From the NCBI GenBank assembly GCA_019637995.1, contig JAHBUQ010000001.1:744001-808000 (forward strand): a stretch of DNA of 64,000 nt, written 5' to 3'. Shown here one piece after another: positions 37,230 to 45,700 of this stretch. The notes beneath the pieces were generated by a model that searched no databases, was not told the origin of the DNA, and saw only the letters and a list, made by a program, of their open reading frames with translations. The stretch's first letter is position 1. Every line of letters begins with the position of its first letter. Made by a program: the position numbers and the translations under genes. The DNA comes from Ignavibacteriota bacterium. GTDB taxonomy: Bacteria > Bacteroidota > Ignavibacteria > Kapaibacteriales > UBA2268.

Positions 37230-37431
37230 AAGTTTTAAATTTTATACAATCAAAAAAATGTAAATTAAAAATTATTTTAATTATCATTTTTTTATTATAT
37301 TACAATTGTGATTCTGTCAATTTTGAATTTTGTTCTTTTTATTTAGTGGGTTGAGAGATTAATTGGCGCAAATAATGTGCCACTTTTACTTTATATTAGG
37401 AGTATTTATTATGTATTCTAATTTATTTTTA

Positions 37432-37450
37432 GGCGGCTCGCAGAGCCGCC
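37432..37450. repeat. GC-rich palindrome
   Basis: GGCGGCTC-GCA-GAGCCGCC, a perfect 8-bp stem with a three-base loop, almost entirely G+C in an AT-rich region. It immediately precedes the 8-bp tandem repeat and looks like an inserted REP-type hairpin. Confidence 0.75.
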
Positions 37451-37482
37451 GGACAGCCGGACAGCCGGACAGCCGGACAGCC
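37451..37482 (+). repeat. Octanucleotide tandem repeat (GGACAGCC)4
   Basis: Four exact, adjacent copies of GGACAGCC. Eight is not a multiple of three, so each gain or loss of a unit shifts the reading frame that enters from ATG 37411. The repeat is GC-rich and lies between a strong start site and a hydrophobic segment in another frame. Confidence 0.9.
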
Positions 37483-37544
37483 GTATTAGATTTTTTATTG
37501 CCACAATTATACTTGGTATAATAATAACTTTAGGAGGCAATAAA

Positions 37545-39995
37545 ATGTATTCCGACATACCTGTACCTGAGAAAATGATTGAGATTACAGATTTTCAGGT
37601 GCTTACAGGTGATAGCGTAAGCATTGGTGATACTATTGCTGTATTATTGGATTTCAGAGCTATAATTGATTGTGATGTTATGGTTTCTTTGCCAATATTT
37701 GGTGGAATCAGATTACTTAACGATACTACGAGAAACTTCCAATATTCACAGAACATAAGTGTGGAAAAGGATAGTATCGAAAGCCTTACTTTTTACTTAA
37801 TTGCAAGTGATTCAGGTACTACCTATATTAAAGCTGCTGTAGCTATTATACCCAATGATAGCTATGTAAGATTCCCTCAAAATTTTTCCGGTATGGATGA
37901 ATCACCACATTATGAAATTGATATTGGTACACCCGATATATCGTATTTAATGATTTGTAAGAATTTTATACCAAATCAAGATATTGTATGCCAAAATTTA
38001 TACTTCGGACAGCTTGTTTTAAATGTAGGTACTGAAGAACTTTCACCTGTTAGAAGAAATGTAAATGTTAACGGAAAAATATTATTTCATGATTATTATG
38101 AACCATTCGCTCCAAATGAAGCACGAGAAAAAGGTGCATTAACTAATGTCTGGCTTTTTTTCTACAAGTCAAATTTACATGTTTCATTATATCATCCTGT
38201 GCCTTATCATAATGGAAAACCTATTGAAGGGGTTCATTTTGCAAGATGTAACGAGCAAGGTGGATTCGGATTTGCATTTGACTATCTTTTAGATTCTCTG
38301 ATTTTATCTGACCCTTCAGCAAATTGGAAAATTGGACTTTTTGTAGGCAAGGAAAATGAAGCTGTTTTATTAAATTCTATGAATAAACATCATTTGATAC
38401 ATAATATTGTCAATCCTGACAGAGATTCTGATGAATTAAAAGTATTTCAAATAAGAATAAATCCTGACTTAAATAATCAATTTTCGTCAACTGCAAACTA
38501 CACATGGCATCTTGGAAAAAGATATTTCGGGTCATTTGGTTCGAATGATGAAGAAGGAGCTATTTTCAGACACACGACTTTAGCAAGAAAATTCTTAATT
38601 GAAAGACTGGAAATTGATGAAAACAACTCAATTCAAATGGCTGAAAATATTCCTAATCAAGTTGTTATTAATGAAAAATATCATCCATCTGATAAAAACC
38701 ATTTCAATGGATTTACAAAGTCGATAAATATCGTACATCGTAATAATGTTAGAAGGTCATTACCAACTGCAAACTTGATGGCTCATGAATGGGCTCATTA
38801 TTATCATGACTTTTTAACATTTAGAGGTAGCTCAGAAATTTATGAAGGATGGGCAATGTTTTTCGCTAATGTATTTATTGATTGGCAAGAGAACAAATAT
38901 GGGGACTACCGAAATCATATCGATGATACTGAAATGGGACCGTTTACTTCTCATGAACTTGATGATGATGGCGGGTTAGAAATTTGGGAGCGATTTGGAA
39001 ATTGTAGTCAAGTTACTTTTAATAACTTGAATGCATATAACAGATGTCGATTTGCAGCTTATCTCGGCAATCTTTATGATAGTTTTGATGAAGGGGATTT
39101 TAAAAGTTTTAGATATAGAGGGTATGATAATGATGATGTGCAAGGTTTAGGAAAAACAGTGTTTGATTGTTTTGTACATTACAACCTTAATTACGAGACA
39201 TTAACAGTTTCCGATAAATCAATACCGAAAGGTTTCAATGATTTATTCAAATCATTTGCTGCTGATACCGACAACGAATTACAAGAATCCATTCAAAAAA
39301 TATATGATTTTATGGAGTTTGGTGATAATGTATTACCATTATCTTCTGATATCGCTATAAGATCACCACAGATAAACTTATCGTCTTTTGTGGAGGATAC
39401 AGATTTGGTTTTAGAATTTGAAACCCGTGCTTATCCTGATAATATTGGACTTGGTTCAATAGTGTATTATGAAAATTCAATCAAAGCATTTTCTACTACA
39501 TCATTTGATTTTCGTAATAGAGAAACAGGTGTTAACATCTATGTTTCAGATGGTTTAGACTGGGTGTTGCAAAATTTTGTCAGTTTTACAGAGCAGGATT
39601 ATTCTTATGTTATAGATAATCGAATTCCCAATAACTACAAAATATCAAGTTTCAAGTTACATGGTGGTGATTCATACAATCCCTATATAAGGACGACTCC
39701 AGGTAAGAGAAGTCTATTTGGATTTGAAGAACAAAACACTAAACCTTTGATATACCCGAATCCTAATAACGGATTAATAAACATCAAGTCCTCATTATTT
39801 GGTAGTACAGATTTGACAATCGAACTATTTGACTTATTGTCAAATACAATATTTGTTGTAAATCTTAAAGCAAACAACAATCTTGTTACTTTTTCGATAC
39901 CACAGCATTTAACAAATGGTACTTACTTTATAAAAATTACTGATAAAATTTCAGGCAATAACTTAATGAGCAATTCAGTAATTCTTAAACGTTAA
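37545..39995 (+). CDS. T9SS cargo with a HEWAH putative zinc metallopeptidase motif
   Basis: As assembled, translation would start at ATG 37545 (TAGGAGG seven bases upstream), giving 816 residues with no signal peptide. That is odd, because the C-terminus is a type A sorting domain (PLIYPNPNNGLINIKSS to GNNLMSNSVILKR), and T9SS cargo needs Sec export. Residues 1-110 form a beta-sandwich. A HExxH-type site, LMAHEWAHYYHDF (H414, H418), is followed by Glu434 in EIYEGWAMFF, suggesting a gluzincin-like protease; family and activity are unproven. The in-frame sequence upstream encodes a likely export helix cut off by a frame-shifting repeat. Two further T9SS cargos follow. Confidence 0.8.
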   Translation: MYSDIPVPEKMIEITDFQVLTGDSVSIGDTIAVLLDFRAIIDCDVMVSLPIFGGIRLLNDTTRNFQYSQNISVEKDSIESLTFYLIASDSGTTYIKAAVAIIPNDSYVRFPQNFSGMDESPHYEIDIGTPDISYLMICKNFIPNQDIVCQNLYFGQLVLNVGTEELSPVRRNVNVNGKILFHDYYEPFAPNEAREKGALTNVWLFFYKSNLHVSLYHPVPYHNGKPIEGVHFARCNEQGGFGFAFDYLLDSLILSDPSANWKIGLFVGKENEAVLLNSMNKHHLIHNIVNPDRDSDELKVFQIRINPDLNNQFSSTANYTWHLGKRYFGSFGSNDEEGAIFRHTTLARKFLIERLEIDENNSIQMAENIPNQVVINEKYHPSDKNHFNGFTKSINIVHRNNVRRSLPTANLMAHEWAHYYHDFLTFRGSSEIYEGWAMFFANVFIDWQENKYGDYRNHIDDTEMGPFTSHELDDDGGLEIWERFGNCSQVTFNNLNAYNRCRFAAYLGNLYDSFDEGDFKSFRYRGYDNDDVQGLGKTVFDCFVHYNLNYETLTVSDKSIPKGFNDLFKSFAADTDNELQESIQKIYDFMEFGDNVLPLSSDIAIRSPQINLSSFVEDTDLVLEFETRAYPDNIGLGSIVYYENSIKAFSTTSFDFRNRETGVNIYVSDGLDWVLQNFVSFTEQDYSYVIDNRIPNNYKISSFKLHGGDSYNPYIRTTPGKRSLFGFEEQNTKPLIYPNPNNGLINIKSSLFGSTDLTIELFDLLSNTIFVVNLKANNNLVTFSIPQHLTNGTYFIKITDKISGNNLMSNSVILKR

Positions 39996-40014
39996 TCTAT
40001 AACAGGAGTTTGTT

Positions 40015-41325
40015 ATGAAAATATTTTATTTATTTGTGATCATACTGATGACATCAAAAAGTTTTAGTCAGGATAACTGGCGTATTATTGAACCAAATTG
40101 GGCAGGATTTGATATATCAGTAATTTACCACATTAATTCATTTGATAATGGGCAGCTAATATTACACACAGATGGTAATATATACCACTTATTTCCAGAA
40201 GATTTATCTAATATATCACTCATTAATTTTACTGATTGGAATACTCTCTTAGGGGGTGTATCCGGAAAAAGTCAATCTGAAATTGTATTTTATGGAATTG
40301 ATTTTAACCCTTTTACTTTCCCTAAAGCTGAAAGAAGACGAGTTTATTATAAGTTATTCAAGGACACTACAAAAAATGTTGATGGCAAGAAATTCAAAGC
40401 TTATGCTTATGATGCAATTCCGTATCAGGGATATTCAGATGCTGAAGTTGTTTATTCCAACATCAATACATCAGGTTATGGAATAAGTGTTGCTAAACCT
40501 AAAATGATGACTTTCTCTTATGAAAATTGGGTGGAAACAACAGAAGGATTTAATGATGAATACGAGGCACAATGCGGAGTTTTTCACAACGATAAGAATT
40601 ACATTGTAGCAGTCAACAAACAGAATGAAATTAACATTTTATCTACAATTGATGGCTCTGAATGGGTACTTGAAAGCACTCTAAGTCATTTTAAGTTTGA
40701 TGAAAACGATGGAATTGTTAAGCTTCTGATAAACAACGAAAATGATTATTATATCATTACAAAAAAAGGGATTCATTATTCCTTAGATTTCGGTAAAAAC
40801 TGGAATACTATAGAACTGAGTTCTTATGAAATCAACGATGCGGTTCTTAGAAATCAAAATGAAATTTACTTTTGTGGGAAATTAGGATTGGTTGCAAAAT
40901 TAGATTTACATACATTTGATTATCAAATATTCCAGAATTCAATCGAATTTGATTTAAACACTATTCACTTCACTAATATTGGTGATTGTTGGCTTGGCGG
41001 TAAGAGTACGAAATTGCTTAAGTATCAATTTGGTACAAGTCTAGAAGATGCTACTTACAAGTTAGAAAATTTAACGAGTATTTACCCAAATCCAAGTCAG
41101 AGTTTTATTCGTATCAAAAGTCCAATATTGGAAAATAAATCAGTCATAATAAATATTTATGACATCAATTCTCTAAAGCTACATACTGCTTATTTGGTTG
41201 CTAAAAGTAATGAACTCAACATACAACTTCCTACTTCACTATCAAATGGTGTTTATTTTATCAATATTATTGACAAAAATGAAAACCAACTTTTGTTGAA
41301 TGATTCATTCATTATTAGTAAATAA
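40015..41325 (+). CDS. T9SS cargo with sialidase/Ycf48-like propeller
   Basis: A 436-residue exported protein (signal peptide ending SKSFSQ). The central part shows propeller-type repeats with Asp-box-like turns (STIDGSEWVLES, SLDFGKNWNTIEL), and the C-terminus is a type A sorting domain (LTSIYPNPSQSFIRIKS to LLLNDSFIISK). AGGAG precedes the ATG. It follows the metallopeptidase-like gene by 19 bases, probably in one transcript. No catalytic residues are evident; a binding or surface-structural role is likelier. Confidence 0.8.
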   Translation: MKIFYLFVIILMTSKSFSQDNWRIIEPNWAGFDISVIYHINSFDNGQLILHTDGNIYHLFPEDLSNISLINFTDWNTLLGGVSGKSQSEIVFYGIDFNPFTFPKAERRRVYYKLFKDTTKNVDGKKFKAYAYDAIPYQGYSDAEVVYSNINTSGYGISVAKPKMMTFSYENWVETTEGFNDEYEAQCGVFHNDKNYIVAVNKQNEINILSTIDGSEWVLESTLSHFKFDENDGIVKLLINNENDYYIITKKGIHYSLDFGKNWNTIELSSYEINDAVLRNQNEIYFCGKLGLVAKLDLHTFDYQIFQNSIEFDLNTIHFTNIGDCWLGGKSTKLLKYQFGTSLEDATYKLENLTSIYPNPSQSFIRIKSPILENKSVIINIYDINSLKLHTAYLVAKSNELNIQLPTSLSNGVYFINIIDKNENQLLLNDSFIISK

Positions 41326-41331
41326 TTATCA

Positions 41332-41360
41332 ATAGCCCCACTCCATAAAAGTAGGGCTAT
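41332..41360 (+). terminator. Intercistronic hairpin
   Basis: ATAGCCC (41332-41338) pairs with GGGCTAT (41354-41360), with a partial inner stem. It is followed by AACAGGAG, the ribosome binding site of the next gene, rather than a T-run. It may be a weak terminator, an RNA processing or stability element, or a translational modulator of the downstream propeller gene. Confidence 0.4.
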
Positions 41361-41377
41361 AACAGGAGAAAATTAAG

Positions 41378-42640
41378 ATGAAAAAAATTATATTTTTATT
41401 CATAATGGCCAATGTAACATTAACAATAAAACTTACAGCAGAATGGGAAAGAATACCTTTTGGTGATGATATTTATTCAATAATTATAAAAACAAATGGA
41501 GATATTTTCGTTGGTACAGAAGGTCGTGGAGTCCAATTAAGTACAGATAATGGTAATAAATGGAAAATATTAGATAATGGTTTTCCATTTCCGTTTGTTT
41601 CTTCCTTAAGTGTAAGTGATTCTAATATTTATGCTGGTACATTTGGTGAAGGTGTATTTTTGAGCACTAATTATGGCGTTGAATGGAAATCATTAAATAC
41701 CGGATTGGACTCACTAAATCCAAGTGGTTCGGTTTGGTCAGTCGTTGCTGAAGGTACAAATGTATTTGTCGGTACACCGGGAAGAGGTATATTTGTGAGT
41801 ACAAATTTGGGTCAGTCATGGTATCCAATTAATAATGGATTACCTGAACGAATAATTTTTTCAATTTGTATGAAGGATACCAATATTTTTATTAGTGTAA
41901 CTGGAATTGGTAGTAATAATAGCTTTGGGATTTACCTTAGTACAAATAAAGGAGAAGGTTGGAACGAAGTAAATAGTGGTTTATCAAACCTTTCTATTAG
42001 AACTATAGTTACAAATGGTACAAATCTTTATGCTGGTACACTAGGAGGAGTATTCAAAAGTACAAATAATGGAGAAAGTTGGGAATCTATAAATATTGGT
42101 ATTACAGATTTTCGTATTTTATCATTAGCATTGAATGATAAATATTTATTTGCTGGTACATATGATGGCAAGATTTTTATGAGCACCAATAGCGGTGATA
42201 GTTGGAAAAGAATTGATAATGATATTACAACAAGTCGTATTCAAACATTAGCAATTGGTAATGGATATATTTTTGCCGGTACATCATATGGTTCACCTAA
42301 AGGTATTTTCAGAGCAAAATTAAGCGACATAGAAACAAGCGTAGCGGACATACCTGTAAATAATAATCAAATATCAGTTTATCCGAATCCCGCAAGTGAT
42401 TATATTACAATTTCTATCCCTGAAATCAACCCTACGGTTAACCGCAGGGTTGATGGGTTGGTTGATAAAGTGCAAATATTTGATATGCTTGGGCTGGAAG
42501 TTTTATCTGTAGGGATAGGGCTTGACCTGTCCACACAGAAAATTGACGTATCGCATCTGCCGACGGGAGTGTATTTCATCAGAATTATTTGCAGCAATGG
42601 AGCTTGCTCCATTGTCGAGAAGTTTGTGAAGCAATTGTAG
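41378..42640 (+). CDS. T9SS cargo: Asp-box beta-propeller with palindrome-bearing sorting domain
   Basis: A 420-residue exported protein. Six Asp-box turns are readable (STDNGNKWK, STNYGVEWK, STNLGQSWY, STNKGEGWN, STNNGESWE, STNSGDSWK), each with GT- or VGT-type strands before it, indicating a Ycf48/BNR-like propeller over about 20-310. The sorting domain starts ISVYPNPASDYITISIPEI and ends IVEKFVKQL. Three stretches in it (NPTVNRRVDG, GIGLDLSTQ, CSNGACSI) are encoded by palindromic DNA elements at 42425-42454, 42507-42538 and 42595-42614; see findings. AGGAG precedes the ATG. Confidence 0.85.
   Translation: MKKIIFLFIMANVTLTIKLTAEWERIPFGDDIYSIIIKTNGDIFVGTEGRGVQLSTDNGNKWKILDNGFPFPFVSSLSVSDSNIYAGTFGEGVFLSTNYGVEWKSLNTGLDSLNPSGSVWSVVAEGTNVFVGTPGRGIFVSTNLGQSWYPINNGLPERIIFSICMKDTNIFISVTGIGSNNSFGIYLSTNKGEGWNEVNSGLSNLSIRTIVTNGTNLYAGTLGGVFKSTNNGESWESINIGITDFRILSLALNDKYLFAGTYDGKIFMSTNSGDSWKRIDNDITTSRIQTLAIGNGYIFAGTSYGSPKGIFRAKLSDIETSVADIPVNNNQISVYPNPASDYITISIPEINPTVNRRVDGLVDKVQIFDMLGLEVLSVGIGLDLSTQKIDVSHLPTGVYFIRIICSNGACSIVEKFVKQL
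42425..42454. repeat. In-frame 30-bp palindrome in a sorting domain
   Basis: ATCAACCCTACGGTT-AACCGCAGGGTTGAT: 14 of 15 base pairs match across the dyad. It lies inside the coding sequence of the propeller cargo and keeps the reading frame, encoding INPTVNRRVD. Confidence 0.85.
42507..42538. repeat. Degenerate in-frame palindrome in a sorting domain
   Basis: The arms CTGTAGGGATAGG and CCTGTCCACACAG pair at most positions (two adjacent mismatches, one G-T pair) around a six-base centre. It looks like a decayed copy of a GTAGGGACAGG-type palindrome. It encodes the GIGLDLSTQ loop of the same sorting domain. Confidence 0.65.
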
Positions 42641-42671
42641 CAATGGAGCTTGCTCCATTGTTGAAAAGTGC
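42593..42671. repeat. Duplicated 20-bp hairpin across a stop codon
   Basis: CAATGGAGCTTGCTCCATTG, a perfect hairpin, occurs at 42595-42614 inside the gene (encoding SNGACSI) and again at 42641-42660 immediately after its TAG stop. The flanks are also shared (AG before; TnGAnAAGT after), so each repeated unit spans roughly 33 bases. Confidence 0.88.
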
Positions 42672-42692
42672 CACACTTGCGAAGTGTGGCAC
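42668..42692. repeat. Perfect 25-bp palindrome between convergent genes
   Basis: GTGCCACACTT-GCG-AAGTGTGGCAC, an 11-bp perfect stem with a three-base loop. It sits between the propeller cargo and the convergent choice-of-anchor-D gene. It may act as a terminator for either, but no long T-run follows directly; it resembles the other inserted hairpins here. Confidence 0.75.
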
Positions 42693-42722
42693 AATTGCCT
42701 ATTGTTTTCTTTGATATTTTTC

Positions 42723-45700
42723 CTACTTTACAAGTATCATTTTCTTGGTCTCAGCAAAAATTCCGGCTCTGATTGTATAGAAATAAACCCCTGAATTCAG
42801 ACCATCTGAAGGTAGTCTTACTGAGTATTCTCCTGGCGACATTACTTGAGTTCCATCAAGAAGAGTCATAACTCTTTCGCCCGTTGTGTTGTAAATTTCA
42901 AGATATACAGGCACGCGCTCCATTATTGAGAATCTTATATCGGTATAATCGTTCCAAGGATTTGGGAAATTCTGGTCAAGATTATGATTGTTGTCAGTAA
43001 ACTTAAGATAAGTCAGGTTGCATCTGCCTCCTGAATTGCAATAACCAAAAAGTGGTACAGGAATCAAATCTAAAAACATTATTGAGTCAGTGCTGAAATC
43101 AGCCGGAAAAATATCAAAAGTACTAAAAATACTATCCGGTACTACAGAAAGAAACTTAAGGTCGGCAATTTCACCTCTTTTCAGAGCATTAATACCTATA
43201 AATGATAGTCTTATCAATCCATGTTGATACCCTGTAATCATTTCTCCGCCAATTCGATTGGAAGTCGAAAGTAGTTTGAGTGTCCTTGGATTATATACGA
43301 AGTAAACATCGAAGGATAATCCCATAATATGATATTCAATATTGTTTCTGATGGCTGAAAAATCGTTTTCATTAAAAATTGATACAATAACAGTATCGCC
43401 AAGGAAATAATTCAATGTATCGGGTGTATCAAAATTATAAGATATATCCATTCTTACAGGGAATTCAGGTGCGTAACCAATACCTTCTACAGATACCGTA
43501 TCAGTGACATCACAAGGCTCAAAACTGAGAGCCTTTGCAAGTGAATATCTTTCACCGCTTCTTCTTGGGCAAAACTCAATTTCGATTACTGCCGAGTCAC
43601 CTACTTCTATATAGGTTCCTGCAACAGGTGTCATGTTTACTATTTTCACATCATCGGGAAGGTCAATCAAATCATTTACTTCCAGTGATACATCGCCAAT
43701 ATTAACTATTGATATAAGTCTTGTCACACAATCTAAAACCTGTACACTGTCGAAATCAGCACCTGAAGTAATTTTAATTTCAGGCTGTAAAATTATAACG
43801 GTTCCGTAATCATTGGCAGCTACAATATTGAATAAAATAACTTCTTCAGTATCAAACGATATTGAATCTATTGAAATATTGAAAGTATCACGTAAACCAA
43901 ACTTAGATGTATATTTAGCATACATTATTGGTCTGATTGAATCAACTGAACAGAAATTTTTGAGTAAAAATTCACTTCCGCCATATTGCGACAGCTGATG
44001 ACTGATAGAAGGAATGTGTGGTTTGCAGGTATCTCTTAGATATGGCGATTCGTAGCCAGCAAAATTAAGTTTGGTAGTGTCATATCCTAAACGAAGTTTA
44101 ATATCAACAACATCAGCAGGAAATTTACGAGATGAATAAACCGGTACATAAAGTGTGTCGCAGGAAATAAAACGTAGTGTATCTGGCTCAATTCTCAGAT
44201 TGTCGAAATTGAAAGAAAGACCGAATGCCGGTGCATATCCTGAGCCGTAAACCAAAATGGTAGTATCAGCAGAGTTACATGGTTTACTGTAGTGAATTAC
44301 CATTTTTGCCCTATATTCTCTTACAGCCCGAGGTTTGAAATCAATCTGAATTACTAAAGAATCTTCTCTTTGCAATTCCACAGGAAAATCAGTAAATCCA
44401 TTTATTGAAGCCGAAAATACTCTTTCATTTGGCATAAATGTGATTGAATCAATTACAACTGTTTCCTGATTTTGATTAAACTCTATAGGTGGAATTTTAA
44501 TTTTTGTAAAACGTGGAGAAGCAAAAGTATCAACTCTTGTTGGTGGAAAGTCAAGATAATGATTGTCTGATTCAAATAGAAGTTCCATCTTACCGGCAAG
44601 ATATACGTTATATAATCTGTCCCAACCATTACCATGAGCTTTTATCCAAATTCTTGCTTCATGATTTATACTGTCACGGTCGAAAACACCACCCGGGCAA
44701 TAATTGATTCTTAATGTGTCTCTTGTTGAGGGCGGTATGCTGTAGGGCAAATTGACTGCACTTTTAGTCATAATATCAGAATTCCATGTGTATAGCTCAG
44801 GATAAGCATTTACAATATTGGCACCATCAATATAAATACTGTCTATTATCATATCGAATTTAGCCGATTCATTTATCAATTGAATTCGACGTTCAGAGCA
44901 TCCGCAAGGCTTGATATAACCAAAACTAAGTACTGAAACAGGTATATCGAGCGGAACAATTAATCCTCGTCCTGACATATCTCCGCTGAACTGAACAGGG
45001 CATGGTGATGATGAGTAAACTCTGATTTTTTCATTGTAAAATTTGTCCTGAGTAGGAGCAAATTCAATTGTTACCCGAATTGTATCGCGTGGATTAATTA
45101 TAGCTCCGGTAAAATTCTGAGGGTAAATAATATTAAAATCCTGTCCGGAAATAATGCTGTCAATCTTAATATCAAATAATGAGATATTTTCAATCATAAT
45201 TACTCTGCGACGAGTATCACCAACTTCAAGCTGACCAAAAGCTGACTCTTGAGTAACAAATATTTTTGGAGACTGCGAGGTCCCGATTATCTTTAGGTTC
45301 CATTCAATTCCGTCAGAAGTTTTAAAGTAGATAAATGCTCTGTCAACTCTGTCGCGGGTTACATCATTAGGGCTGTATTCTACTTCAAAATCAAATGTCT
45401 GATCAGGATTTAAAGTCATTGCTGTTGGTAAAGTTGAAGGATTAATAAGTTTAAATCTCCCTGAAGTATCAGCGAAGAAAAATTCATTCATATTCAAAAT
45501 GCCTGAGCTCTCGTTTTTAAATTTAATTGTGCCTCTACCTGTTTGACAACCAATTACGTCGTTAATTCTTAATACATCAGGTTCGTAACTGAATCTTTCA
45601 ATATATGCGTTTCCTTTTACAGGAATACAGCCGGAATTATAGCAACGAGTCTCAAAGAAGCATACTTCATCAAAATATTCTTTTGCCTGCGATGGATTAA

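Larger units (their letters stand above)
37411..37521 (+). other. Out-of-frame leader ORF ahead of the metallopeptidase-like gene
   Basis: An ATG at 37411 with AGGAG eight bases upstream (37398-37402) opens a 36-codon frame, beginning MYSNLFLGGSQSR. It passes through a hairpin and a four-copy 8-bp repeat and stops at 37519-37521. The frame of the large downstream gene, read back without a start codon, encodes SRIRFFIATIILGIIITLGG right after the repeat: a basic patch plus hydrophobic helix like an export signal. Removing one repeat unit, or adding two, would join ATG 37411 to that helix and the large gene. See findings. Confidence 0.6.

Noticed and set aside
38538..38552. A tRNA-like GGTTCGAAT sequence
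   Set aside because: It lies inside the metallopeptidase-like coding sequence and no acceptor or anticodon stem can be built around it. No tRNA was found in the window.
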